Source of the DNA: Tenacibaculum ovolyticum DSM 18103
GTDB lineage: Bacteria > Bacteroidota > Bacteroidia > Flavobacteriales > Flavobacteriaceae
Length of the DNA stretch: 64,000 bases
Direction: 5' to 3'
NCBI RefSeq assembly: GCF_000430545.1
Contig: NZ_AUMF01000009.1
Location: 178,228-242,227, forward strand
This document shows, in pieces, positions 10,003 through 17,824 of this stretch (positions within the stretch are counted from its first letter, which is position 1; each line of letters starts with the position of its first letter). Below the pieces are notes generated by a model. That model ran no database searches, was not told the origin of the DNA, and saw only the letters and a program-made list of their open reading frames with translations. The position numbers and the translations under genes were made by a program.

Positions 10003-10287
10003 ATGAAAACGTTAAAACTTTATTTTATTTTTTACAAGACCTCCTTTTTACCCCCACTGGCCTTAGCCATTTATGCTTTATTAAAGTTTAATATTATGTT
10101 ACTTGCTACAGTTGCTTTAACAACAGCAACCTTTTTAGTTTGGGGTTATCAGCGTTTTATTAGTGATAAAAAAAAAGAAAAACTATATTTTTACTATAAC
10201 CTGGGTATTACAGAACTAAAATTACACTTATTTGTTTTTTTTATAAATTTAACAATTCTAGTTGGCACCAATATTTATATGAAATGA
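10003..10287 (+). CDS. Small three-span membrane protein, partner of the ABC ATPase
   Basis: The 94-residue protein has about three hydrophobic segments (roughly 8-25, 29-48 and 72-90), with a basic loop SDKKKEKLYFYYN between the second and third. The stop codon overlaps the start of the next gene (ATGA), so translation is coupled to the ATPase. It is far smaller than usual ABC-2 permeases. It may be a half-size membrane anchor that multimerises, but no family was recognised. Confidence 0.65.
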   Translation: MKTLKLYFIFYKTSFLPPLALAIYALLKFNIMLLATVALTTATFLVWGYQRFISDKKKEKLYFYYNLGITELKLHLFVFFINLTILVGTNIYMK

Positions 10288-10940
10288 ATTATTTAGAAAT
10301 TGATAATATTGAATTAAACTTTGGAACTACCGAAATATTAAAAGCAATTTATTTTAAAGCTGAAAAAGGAAAAATCACAGGAATCTTAGGAAGTAATGGC
10401 TCTGGAAAGACTTCGTTATTAAGAATTATATTTGGTGAGTTAAAACCAAAAAGCAAACTACTAAGAATTGATAATAAACCTATACTAGCCCCGCTATATA
10501 AAAAAGGATACATAAAATACCTTCCACAATTTCATATTATACCTAACAATATTTCTTTAAAAAGCTCATTTAGTTTTTTTAACACCTCTTTTTCTGATTT
10601 CTTAATTGATTTTCCTGATTTTGAGTATCAAAAAGATCTTTGTTTTTCTGATTTTTCAGGAGGAGAAAAAAGACTAATAGAAACTTATGTTATTCTAAAA
10701 TCTGATGCAGAAATTATTTTATTAGACGAACCATTTTCTCATTTATCGCCATTATACATTAAAAAAATAAAAGAGATATTAGAAACAGAAAAAACGCATA
10801 AAATAATTATTATTACAGATCATTTGTATAAAGACATTTTAGATGTTTCTAACACCTTATATTTATTAAAGGATGGCTGGAATCGGTTATTAAAGTCACC
10901 CCAAGAACTCATTAAATACAACTACGTAAACACTTTATAA
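10284..10940 (+). CDS. ABC transporter ATP-binding protein
   Basis: The 218-residue protein is a single ABC ATPase: Walker A GSNGSGKTS near residues 35-43, signature FSGGEKRL near 126-133, Walker B IILLDEP near 147-153, and a switch histidine in IIITDHLY near 172-179. It overlaps the upstream small membrane gene by four bases. No full-size permease is adjacent, so its membrane partner is either the 94-residue protein or encoded elsewhere. Substrate unknown. Confidence 0.85.
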   Translation: MNYLEIDNIELNFGTTEILKAIYFKAEKGKITGILGSNGSGKTSLLRIIFGELKPKSKLLRIDNKPILAPLYKKGYIKYLPQFHIIPNNISLKSSFSFFNTSFSDFLIDFPDFEYQKDLCFSDFSGGEKRLIETYVILKSDAEIILLDEPFSHLSPLYIKKIKEILETEKTHKIIIITDHLYKDILDVSNTLYLLKDGWNRLLKSPQELIKYNYVNTL

Positions 10941-10960
10941 AAAATAGAAACTTTACACCT

Positions 10961-11398
10961 ATGAAAAACGGAATTTTATTACTATTTATTAGCATATTAC
11001 TTTCTTGTAACTCTAAAGAGAACCTAAAAAAACCTACCTGGTTAATTGGCAAATGGAAACGAACCAATGAAAAACCAACCAAAAGTACTTTTGATTTTTG
11101 GAACAATGATTTAACAGGAATTGGCTTCACTTTAAAAAACTCAGATACTATTTTTAAGGAGAAAATGAGTATTATTACTATTAAAGATACTTTACATTTA
11201 AAAGTTGAAGGTGTAAACGAGGCTCCAACATTATTTAAATTTACACAGCACTCAGATTCTTCTTTCGTATGCGAAAATCAAAAAAATGAATTCCCTAAAA
11301 AAATTCATTATTATTTAGATAAACAACAATTAAAATGTAAGATTTCTAATAATGAATTTTCTGTTGATTTTATTTTTGATAATATTAAAAACTACTGA
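10961..11398 (+). CDS. Putative lipoprotein, possibly lipocalin-like
   Basis: The 145-residue protein starts with a short signal and a lipobox ending in LLSC (Cys near residue 16). The mature part begins with PTWLIGKWKRT, a pattern seen at the start of small lipocalin-like domains, and is predicted to be beta-rich. It lies 20 bases after the ABC ATPase gene and 2 bases before the OsmC gene, so it is in that transcription unit. Function unknown; the lipocalin-like label is an inference from the motif. Confidence 0.65.
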   Translation: MKNGILLLFISILLSCNSKENLKKPTWLIGKWKRTNEKPTKSTFDFWNNDLTGIGFTLKNSDTIFKEKMSIITIKDTLHLKVEGVNEAPTLFKFTQHSDSSFVCENQKNEFPKKIHYYLDKQQLKCKISNNEFSVDFIFDNIKNY

Positions 11399-11400
11399 AA

Positions 11401-11892
11401 ATGAAAAACCATAATTACACCGTTAAAATTGAATGGACAGGTAATGAAGGAAATGGAACTCTAAATTACAAATCGTATAATAGAAATCATATTATTTCGG
11501 GAGAAGGAAAATACAATGAAATACTAGCTTCTTCTGATCCATCTTTTTTAGGCGATAAATCAAGATATAATCCTGAAGATCTTTTTCTTTCATCTTTATC
11601 ATCTTGCCATATGCTTTGGTATTTACACTTATGCAGTGTTCATAAAATAATCGTAACTGATTATATTGATAATGCAACCGGAGTAATGGAAGAAACGAAC
11701 AACGGTAGTGGTAAATTTAAAGAAGTCACCTTAAATCCATTGGTAACTATTCAAAATAATGACCACATTAAAAAAGCAAATGAATTACATATTGAAGCTA
11801 ATAAAATGTGCTTTATTGCGAACTCTTGTAATTTTAAAATCAATCACAATCCTAAAACAGTTATAAAAAATAACAGTACTGGTGAAAAATAG
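11401..11892 (+). CDS. OsmC family peroxiredoxin-like protein
   Basis: The 163-residue protein has the two redox-active cysteine motifs of the OsmC/Ohr family: SSLSSCHMLWYL near residues 64-75 and KMCFIANSCNF near 136-146. The N-terminal beta region HNYTVKIEWTGNEG is typical of the OsmC subfamily. Such proteins reduce organic hydroperoxides using their two cysteines. There is no signal peptide, so it acts in the cytoplasm. It starts 2 bases after the lipoprotein stop. Confidence 0.85.
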   Translation: MKNHNYTVKIEWTGNEGNGTLNYKSYNRNHIISGEGKYNEILASSDPSFLGDKSRYNPEDLFLSSLSSCHMLWYLHLCSVHKIIVTDYIDNATGVMEETNNGSGKFKEVTLNPLVTIQNNDHIKKANELHIEANKMCFIANSCNFKINHNPKTVIKNNSTGEK

Positions 11893-11936
11893 ACTTTAAT
11901 GCATCTTTAACTCAATACGCATACAAACTTTTAAAT

Positions 11937-11967
11937 TTGACTCTTATAATTTTATAAATTAACTTCG
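11937..11967 (+). promoter_or_regulatory. Promoter of the metallophosphatase gene
   Basis: TTG (11937-11939), 20 bases, then TAACTTCG (11960-11967). The same arrangement with an almost identical spacer and downstream bases CTTmCTC is found at 13142-13172 ahead of the next secreted protein. The -7 box departs from TAnnTTTG by T to C at the seventh position. Confidence 0.6.
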
Positions 11968-12005
11968 CTTACTCTACATTTAATAAAGTAAGTAAAACAA
12001 AAACG

Positions 12006-13046
12006 ATGATTAAAAATTACGCATACATAATATTATTATTCATTTCAGTTTTACCAATCTTTAGTCAAGAAAATGAAAATTCTAAATTTTCAGATGGCCC
12101 ATATATTTTCATAGAAAATAGTGAGCTAATTGAAAAAAATATAATAAACGGTAAAGTTTTCTCTAAAACTTTAAAGGAAAATACATACGATACCATTTTT
12201 AATTCTGAAAAATCAGTTTTTAATAAAGTAAAGAAAATTGCTGCATTAAGTGATATTCATGGAAAATACGACCTGGCAATTAAACTTTTAAAAAACAATA
12301 AAATTATTGACAAGAGTTTGAATTGGAATTTTGGCAAAGGTCATTTGGTTATTGTTGGAGATATTTTTGACAGAGGTGATAAGGTTAACGAAACACTTTG
12401 GTTAATTTACAAACTTGAATTACAAGCGAAAAAAAAAGGTGGTCGTGTACATTTTTTACTAGGGAATCATGAATACATGGTTCTTCATAAAGATTTAAGA
12501 TATATAAGTCCTAAATACAAAACCACCTCAAAATTACTAAACTTAAACTACGCTGAACTTTATAACAAGAAAACAGTTATCGGTAGGTGGCTACGATCAA
12601 AACCGACTATTCTAAAAATAAATAATACTATTTTTGCTCACGGAGGTGTATCTAAACATTTTATAGATCAGAGTGATTTTAATATTGAAAATATTAACGA
12701 AATCATGAGAAAATCTATTGACAGGACTAAACAAGAAATGAAGTCTACAAATTTTTACAACACCTATTATGGTAAAAAAAGTTTAATATGGTATCGTGGA
12801 TATTTTAATGATAATTTAAAAGATGCTGACATTTCAGGAATCTTAAAAAAAATAGAATCTGAACATGTAGTTGTAGGGCATTGCTCTAATGAAGTAATTG
12901 TTCAATTATTTGATCATAAAATTTTTGGTGTAGACTCTAGTATTAAAAAAGGGAAATATGGAGAAATTTTACTTATTAAAAACAACAAATACTATAGAGG
13001 AACTTTAGATGGTAAGAAAATAAAATTCAATAAAAAGGATAACTAA
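12006..13046 (+). CDS. Secreted calcineurin-like (Shewanella-like) metallophosphatase
   Basis: The 346-residue protein has an N-terminal signal peptide ending near FSQENE (residue 20) and all metal-binding blocks of PPP-type phosphatases: ALSDIHGKYD near 81-90, GDIFDRGD near 118-125, LLGNHEYMV near 152-160, and later HGG and GHCSN histidine motifs near 217 and 294. This block order fits the Shewanella-like protein phosphatase group. Because of the signal peptide it should act in the periplasm or outside the cell. It has its own promoter, nearly identical to that of the next gene. Confidence 0.85.
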   Translation: MIKNYAYIILLFISVLPIFSQENENSKFSDGPYIFIENSELIEKNIINGKVFSKTLKENTYDTIFNSEKSVFNKVKKIAALSDIHGKYDLAIKLLKNNKIIDKSLNWNFGKGHLVIVGDIFDRGDKVNETLWLIYKLELQAKKKGGRVHFLLGNHEYMVLHKDLRYISPKYKTTSKLLNLNYAELYNKKTVIGRWLRSKPTILKINNTIFAHGGVSKHFIDQSDFNIENINEIMRKSIDRTKQEMKSTNFYNTYYGKKSLIWYRGYFNDNLKDADISGILKKIESEHVVVGHCSNEVIVQLFDHKIFGVDSSIKKGKYGEILLIKNNKYYRGTLDGKKIKFNKKDN

Positions 13047-13141
13047 TAAGCATTCTTAATTTTCTATCTATAAACTTTTAAAAATTACTAGAGTTTAAGT
13101 TTTTTTCAATTTTATTGATATTTATAACTTTAATATCATTA

Positions 13142-13172
13142 TTGATTTTTATAATATTATAATTTAACTTCG
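13142..13172 (+). promoter_or_regulatory. Promoter of the 397-residue secreted protein gene
   Basis: TTG (13142-13144), 20 bases, TAACTTCG (13165-13172). Spacer and flanks closely match the promoter at 11937-11967, so the two genes are probably controlled alike. Confidence 0.6.
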
Positions 13173-13237
13173 CTTCCTCCTTAAAACGGACTCAAGTATT
13201 ATACATCCCCAAAAACTAACCAATCAACAACGATAAC

Positions 13238-14431
13238 ATGAAAAAGTTAATTACAATCATAATCGTAATTTCTACCACCATAACAAATGGTCAAACTTTA
13301 AAAGATTCAGTTAACGTAATTTACAAGAACTATTTTGATCTTTTAAAAACAAAACAAAAGCTGGACACCATAGCCTATAAAATTAATAACTTTGAAGAGC
13401 TAATGGTTTCAAATAACAAGATTATTAAGGAATTATCCGACGCAGAACTTTTTAGCCTTAAAAAACAGCTAGAACAAAGAACAAAAAAAATAATAAATAC
13501 CACTGAATTTGTTTTTGCTTCTAACGCTAGTTTAAATGCTATTAAACAATTAGACGCTACTAGCGATTACCTTACTCAAGTATCTAGCTTAAACAACCCT
13601 AATAATTCTGACTTAGGTTTTAGTTTATCTCATGATATAGCCAATATCGTTGAGAAAAACATCATTAAAAGAAACAAGAAGGTAAACGGAGTAAAAAAAT
13701 CTAAATTTTTACTTTTTGTTGATAATATTATCAAATCACCTATTGCGCAAACAATATCTAGCGCAATTCCTGTTGTGAACTCAATAAAATCTATTGTAAA
13801 CCTAGTTATGGGTAGCGCTCTTAAAGGTAAAGACATATCAATTGACGATGTTATTGAATTAAAAAAATCTTTAAAAGTTTACTTAGAGCATTATGAAGGT
13901 TTGGCAAAAGCACAAACTGAATTTGAACAAAATCTAGGTAATTTAGATATTAGAAAAGAAGGTTTAATTTTACTACTAACCCAATACACTAAAGAACGTG
14001 CAAATACTTTAAGTCCGAATAGTATACCTAATCAAGATAAAAACCTAACACTTACTGGACTGATTAATAAACATTACACTGAAAAAATGGTTCAGCAAAA
14101 AGTTAGTCAAATAATAAACTTAAAGCCATTAGATTATAATGTTCATCTTACTAATAATCTTTTATTATACCCGAACTATGCTTTAAATCAAGCGAAATTT
14201 ATAAGAGATGAAATAGAGTCTTTAAGCAACGAATATGTTTCAATATTATCAACCTACCAGTCAACATTAAAAAAAGTTCTTGAAAAAAGTAAAAATATTG
14301 GAGATGCAAATAAAATTGATGTTAAAATATCTGAGTTAGATAAAAAACTAAAAGAAGTTAAAATCACTTTCTCAGACAATTTAAATCTTTATAAATTAAA
14401 CACTACTTTTAAGACACTTATGGAGTACTAA
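13238..14431 (+). CDS. Secreted helical protein of unknown function
   Basis: The 397-residue protein begins with a signal peptide (MKKLITIIIVISTTITNGQ). The rest is rich in Lys, Leu and Asn, with long predicted helices or coiled coils (about 35-90 and 320-390) and a short hydrophobic stretch AQTISSAIPVVNSIKSIVNL near 170-189. No family was recognised. Its promoter closely resembles that of the preceding metallophosphatase gene, so the two may act in the same response. Confidence 0.6.
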   Translation: MKKLITIIIVISTTITNGQTLKDSVNVIYKNYFDLLKTKQKLDTIAYKINNFEELMVSNNKIIKELSDAELFSLKKQLEQRTKKIINTTEFVFASNASLNAIKQLDATSDYLTQVSSLNNPNNSDLGFSLSHDIANIVEKNIIKRNKKVNGVKKSKFLLFVDNIIKSPIAQTISSAIPVVNSIKSIVNLVMGSALKGKDISIDDVIELKKSLKVYLEHYEGLAKAQTEFEQNLGNLDIRKEGLILLLTQYTKERANTLSPNSIPNQDKNLTLTGLINKHYTEKMVQQKVSQIINLKPLDYNVHLTNNLLLYPNYALNQAKFIRDEIESLSNEYVSILSTYQSTLKKVLEKSKNIGDANKIDVKISELDKKLKEVKITFSDNLNLYKLNTTFKTLMEY

Positions 14432-14615
14432 ATTACTTTAAGTAGCTACTGTATTTTTAATATTTCTATTTTATTTAAATAAATAGACTATTCATCTATA
14501 CTTATCTTCAAGTCATCTATTTTTTTTTAATTAATTACTACATATAAAACTATCTTTAACATATAAATTTGAATTAAAAAGTTTCATTGTAGTTTTTTTA
14601 AATTGATTAGTTTTC

Positions 14616-14658
14616 AGAAAAGAAGTATTCTTTATAAGGGATTACTTCTTTTCTTTTT
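14616..14658 (+). terminator. Intrinsic terminator
   Basis: Perfect 12-bp stem AGAAAAGAAGTA (14616-14627) with TACTTCTTTTCT (14643-14654) around a 15-base loop, followed by T residues. A TAAATTTG -7 box at 14564-14571 lies 45 bases upstream, so it may end a short transcript; otherwise it serves the gene ending at 14431. Confidence 0.65.
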
Positions 14659-14693
14659 ACTCATAATTTCTACGGCTTAATTAATATATATTT

Positions 14694-14758
14694 TACGGTT
14701 TTACCTTACTTATTTTATGGTTTATTATTCACTATTCTGTTTAATTCTATTTAATTTG
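14694..14758 (+). promoter_or_regulatory. Regulated promoter unit 1 (22-bp spaced direct repeats)
   Basis: Nine-base repeats TACGGTTTT (14694-14702) and TATGGTTTA (14716-14724) are 22 bases apart. A -7-like TTAATTTG (14751-14758) follows after 26 bases. No TTG -33 box is present. The repeat type and two-turn spacing recall sites of LytTR-family response regulators. Confidence 0.55.
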
Positions 14759-14763
14759 GCAGC

Positions 14764-14829
14764 TCTTAAGAGACGTCTTAAGTTCTTTTTCATAGCAATT
14801 TCCCACCTCTCAAAGAAGTGGGTTTTTTT
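14764..14829 (+). ncRNA. Candidate small RNA 1
   Basis: From the predicted start near 14764 to the end of the T run is about 66 bases with no ORF. It would fold into a first hairpin CTTAAGA-gacg-TCTTAAG (14765-14782), a linker and a terminator hairpin CCCAC/GTGGG (14802-14822) followed by seven T. The promoter is unit 1. It could instead be what is left of a lost peptide gene. Confidence 0.4.
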
Positions 14830-14863
14830 GTTCTAATTTCTACTGGTTTATTAATATTTATTT

Positions 14864-14929
14864 TACGGTTATACCTTACTTATTTTATGGTTTTTCACCT
14901 ACATTCTTACTCTTAATTATTTAATTTTG
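14864..14929 (+). promoter_or_regulatory. Regulated promoter unit 2 (22-bp spaced direct repeats)
   Basis: Repeats TACGGTTAT (14864-14872) and TATGGTTTT (14886-14894) are 22 bases apart, and a perfect TAATTTTG -7 box (14922-14929) follows after 27 bases. There is no TTG at -33. Same architecture as units 1 and 3. Confidence 0.6.
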
Positions 14930-14934
14930 AAATA

Positions 14935-15009
14935 TTAAATTTTGTATATAGTTTTTTATCCGACAAAAAAACTTTATAAAATCAAGAGTTCAGAAATGAA
15001 CTCTTTTTT
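14935..15009 (+). ncRNA. Candidate small RNA 2
   Basis: About 75 bases without an ORF from the predicted start to the terminator. A hairpin AGTTTTTT (14950-14957) with AAAAAACT (14966-14973) is followed by a perfect terminator stem AAGAGTTCA (14984-14992) with TGAACTCTT (14997-15005) and a T run. The two-hairpin plan matches candidate small RNA 1. Confidence 0.42.
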
Positions 15010-15069
15010 ATTGCTTTAACTTTATCACTTTTACTACTGTTATTTTATATTTTGTTAATTTTAGTTAAG

Positions 15070-15135
15070 TAAGGTTTTACCTTACTTTTTTTACGGTTTT
15101 TTCTTATTAATCTTATTTTCAATAACTTATATTTG
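15070..15135 (+). promoter_or_regulatory. Regulated promoter unit 3, of the leader-peptide gene
   Basis: Repeats TAAGGTTTT (15070-15078) and TACGGTTTT (15092-15100) are 22 bases apart, followed after 27 bases by a perfect TATATTTG -7 box (15128-15135). The start codon is 20 bases further on. The absence of a TTG -33 box fits activator-dependent transcription. Confidence 0.65.
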
Positions 15136-15155
15136 AGAAATTAAAAACTCAAATT

Positions 15156-15308
15156 ATGTTAAAGAACATTTCAAACTTAGGTTCAGTATTGAACAAATCA
15201 GAACAAAAATCTGTCAACGGAGGACGTAAATGTTTCCCGCTCGAGAGTTGCGATATAAATGAAGAATGGGATTTTGGTTCTTGCCAATGTGTATTTTCCA
15301 ATTCATAA
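15156..15308 (+). CDS. Double-glycine leader peptide, bacteriocin-like precursor
   Basis: The 50-residue peptide has a leader MLKNISNLGSVLNKSEQKSV followed by NGG, the form of Bacteroidetes double-glycine leaders cut by the peptidase domain of PCAT/bacteriocin ABC exporters. The core after the GG is 27 residues (starting RKCFPLESC) with four cysteines, the last two as CQC, which could form disulfides or be modified. The gene has a good -7 promoter 20 bases upstream and its own terminator. No exporter or modifying enzyme is in the window. Confidence 0.75.
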   Translation: MLKNISNLGSVLNKSEQKSVNGGRKCFPLESCDINEEWDFGSCQCVFSNS

Positions 15309-15317
15309 TAATTTATC

Positions 15318-15341
15318 AGCGAACTTCAGTTCGCTTTTTTT
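15318..15341 (+). terminator. Intrinsic terminator of the leader-peptide gene
   Basis: Stem AGCGAAC (15318-15324) with GTTCGCT (15329-15335), loop TTCA, followed by a run of T. It lies 9 bases after the peptide stop. Confidence 0.85.
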
Positions 15342-15649
15342 ATATCTCTTATTCTACTGTTTTTAATTCAATTTTCAGTCGCTCTAACTGCTACAATTAT
15401 TACTTTCACTATTGTTCTTTTAATATTTGCTTTTAAGTTATAATACTCTTTACTATTCTTGGTCTTATTATAATATTCACAGGTGGATCTGGAATAATTT
15501 TCTTTAATGATTCAAACTCTTATAATAATTTTTTCGATAGTTTAGATATACCTATCAATGACTGAAAATTCCTTCATATTTTTAGAATAATATTCATAAT
15601 AGGCTGGACAATTTCATTTATCTATATACTATATGGCATGTTTTTTTAA
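15342..15649 (+). pseudogene. Broken small membrane protein gene
   Basis: Two overlapping frames together encode a membrane protein of about 100 residues. The first frame (to a stop at 15441-15443) reads SVALTATIITFTIVLLIFAF; the second (from about 15440) reads TILGLIIIFTGGSGIIFF, then meets an in-frame TGA at 15563-15565 and continues with FRIIFIIGWTISFIYILYG to a TAA at 15649. There is no start codon in the first frame. One frameshift and one stop therefore disrupt a protein with three hydrophobic segments. It lies directly after the leader-peptide gene, where an immunity or accessory membrane protein would be expected. Confidence 0.5.
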
Positions 15650-16083
15650 TTACAATTTATTTATCCTTACTTTTTTATTTTTAATCGATACTTCAATGCC
15701 ATTTATCTAACATTTAAAATTCATACCTCTTCTTAAATTATATTTACAGTATAGTTTTTTATATAGATAATTAAATATATAGAATTTGTAAATGAAACAT
15801 AAAGTAAATCTCACCCCATAGAAAAGAGGTCACTAAGAAGAAACATTTATACATTTCTTAATAATATATTTAATTTTACCAGTACTAGATTTTTACATTC
15901 TAGTACTGTTTTTTTTAATCATATTTATTAATGATTTTACATTCATAATTAAATTACCCTTTAATTATTACTGTTTGTATTATCTTAATTATTTCACACA
16001 TCCTTTATAATTTTTACAGGGATATAAAGAACAATTAGAATTACTACTGTTATTTTATAATTCGGTTACTTAAATTTTGACAT
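15650..16083. other. AT-rich spacer with one strong terminator
   Basis: No ORF was recognised. A perfect 10-bp stem CAGTACTAGA (15880-15889) with TCTAGTACTG (15899-15908) followed by eight T is a plus-strand terminator, but nothing clear is transcribed into it. A sequence TTCGGTTACTTAAATTTTGA (from about 16053) recurs in similar form near 16808. Confidence 0.5.
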
Positions 16084-16112
16084 AAAAAAAATCAACACTT
16101 GTTAGGTGTTGA
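16084..16112 (-). terminator. Intrinsic terminator of the three-span membrane protein gene
   Basis: On the minus strand ATCAACAC pairs with GTGTTGAT (8 bp, short loop) and is followed by TTTTTTTT. It lies about 65 bases after the stop of the gene at 16178-16549. Confidence 0.75.
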
Positions 16113-16177
16113 TATGCGCTAAGTAATCTTACCTGTAGGTAATAATTGACTATTATTTTGTTATTATGAATATTTTT

Positions 16178-16549
16178 TCACCTTTGAAAAGATAGATTAT
16201 AATAAAAATAAGTACAGATATAAGCGTAGATGCAATATGATATGCAACCTAAAACCAAGAATACCTCTCTAAACCTTTCCATTTTTAATTTATTATTAAA
16301 ATAATAATTGTCAAGTATTTCAACTAAAATGCCGCTTGAATAAAAAATATTAGCTATTATTCCCGAAAGTATTATTCCAAGTATATCAGATACAACAAAT
16401 ATGTTTTCAGTTGCTACATGTATTCCTTTAACTATTCCAAACACTCCAGAAAGTCCAACAAGCGAATTGAAAACCCACCTTTTAGATTCCCACCATTTAA
16501 TTGCATCTATTATTTTTTTAGATTCGATATTTTCAAGTGTTTTACTCAT
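16178..16549 (-). CDS. Small membrane protein, hypothetical
   Basis: The 123-residue protein begins with a charged cytoplasmic segment containing WWESKRW and has about three hydrophobic stretches (29-45, 50-72, 96-118). No family was recognised. It is followed by a good intrinsic terminator and has no same-strand neighbour within 380 bases, so it is a single-gene unit. Its location between repeated promoter-like elements marks the left part of an accessory island. Confidence 0.6.
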   Translation of the reverse strand: MSKTLENIESKKIIDAIKWWESKRWVFNSLVGLSGVFGIVKGIHVATENIFVVSDILGIILSGIIANIFYSSGILVEILDNYYFNNKLKMERFREVFLVLGCISYCIYAYICTYFYYNLSFQR

Positions 16550-16593
16550 TAATATTCAGCTTTATATTTCACGCAATAAAGATATATAATATT

Positions 16594-16665
16594 ACCTACC
16601 ACAATTACATCAATGAACTTTTTCGATTTTTAGGTATCACAGAACCTATAGTTATTTTATATTTG
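16594..16665 (+). repeat. Promoter-like direct repeat, left copy
   Basis: This stretch matches 22660-22733 over about 70 bases (shared runs ATCAATGA, TTTTT, AGGTATC and ACCTA). It contains AGGTATCACAGAACCT (16632-16647), an imperfect form of the palindrome in the right copy, and a TATATTTG -7 box (16658-16665). Unlike the right copy it has no convincing gene at the same distance; only a 27-residue hydrophobic ORF starts 5 bases after the -7 box. Confidence 0.5.
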
Positions 16666-16929
16666 ATTTATGATGCTTTATATTTCAATTCTAATCGTTA
16701 TCGTTATAATTATTTTACCTTTTTTTTATATGACAATAACAAAAAGTAGATAAGAATCAAAAGCCTATTTAATGCTTATTATAATTTCGATCAACTATTA
16801 TTCGTTTACTTAAATCTTGAACATAAAAACATCTTAATTAAAGTGTTTTGCAGGAAATATTATTTTTGTGGACAACAAGGAATATAATATAACACTGACC
16901 TATCAACACTCCATATGCTTAGTTATTGG

Positions 16930-17712
16930 TTATAGTTTTATTCCTTTCAGTTTATTAAAATCTACAAACTCATTATCTTCAGTTTCATAAATTTTATAAA
17001 TTCTTTTAATTTTAGTTTTTCTCAATTTTTCAACTATAGAATTAATTTGTAATTCAGATATTTCTTTGTCTATAAATAAAGAATAATAAGCATTTATTTT
17101 AATCCATTTTTCTATTGTAGATTCATCTGTATCCGTATTAGTCCGTAAATCTTCAAGTTGATAAATGATATATGGACTTAAATCCAGAAGAAGTTTTTCT
17201 ATATCGTTCTCAAGATTATCTAAATCTTCAGAATACTCAGATTTTATTTTTATTTTCCCGTTTATATTTTCGGCAAAAACTTTGATGCCATTTTTATTTT
17301 CTACTGGTAAATATTGTGATTTTTCACTTTTATCTAAATCTAGAGTTACATTGTTTTTTGTTAAAATAAAGTTAGTGAAATTTTCAGCTTTTATTAATTT
17401 GAATTCATCAAATTCAACTTTTTCATTGGTTTTAATTATTAAAGTATCATGGTTTAATTTAAATTTTAAAGAATTACTTTTAATAGAATCGTTAAAATCG
17501 TTTTTTATTAGAATTGATATTTTATTTTCATTAGCTTTCCATTCAAATTTCCTTACGGTTAAGTCTGAAAAAATTAAAGAACCTTTTTTAAACTCCAACT
17601 TGCTTGTTTCTTTAATTTCAAACCACTTTCCTATTAGTTCTTTTTCATGTTTATTTTTTTTACACGAAAATAGAATTAAAGAAAACAGTAAAATTGTAAG
17701 TGTCTTTTTCAT
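16930..17712 (-). CDS. Putative lipoprotein
   Basis: The 260-residue protein has a signal peptide with lipobox LILFSCKK (Cys near residue 17). The mature N-terminus KELIGKWFEIKET resembles small lipocalin-like domains and is predicted to be beta-rich; the C-terminal third (about 160-255) is mixed alpha/beta and acidic. No enzyme motif was seen. Part of the accessory island; neighbours do not suggest a role. Confidence 0.6.
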   Translation of the reverse strand: MKKTLTILLFSLILFSCKKNKHEKELIGKWFEIKETSKLEFKKGSLIFSDLTVRKFEWKANENKISILIKNDFNDSIKSNSLKFKLNHDTLIIKTNEKVEFDEFKLIKAENFTNFILTKNNVTLDLDKSEKSQYLPVENKNGIKVFAENINGKIKIKSEYSEDLDNLENDIEKLLLDLSPYIIYQLEDLRTNTDTDESTIEKWIKINAYYSLFIDKEISELQINSIVEKLRKTKIKRIYKIYETEDNEFVDFNKLKGIKL

Positions 17713-17824
17713 CCTGTAAATTATAGCTAATGTTTTTCAGATATGGTTAAGTACGTATATAAAAGAGCTGTTCTTTAGATTAAGTAACAAAACCCGTATT
17801 AATTATAGTAATTACTGTAAATCG

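Noticed and set aside
14564..14658. A third candidate small RNA ending at the 14616-14658 terminator
   Set aside because: It has a TAAATTTG box, but no paired direct repeats and no TTG -33 box, so support is weaker than for the other two units.
16670..16753. 27-residue hydrophobic ORF resembling a small type I toxin
   Set aside because: Its ATG is only 5 bases after the -7 box, so it would need a leaderless transcript, and no antisense RNA or antitoxin signal was seen. Low-complexity AT-rich DNA gives such ORFs by chance.
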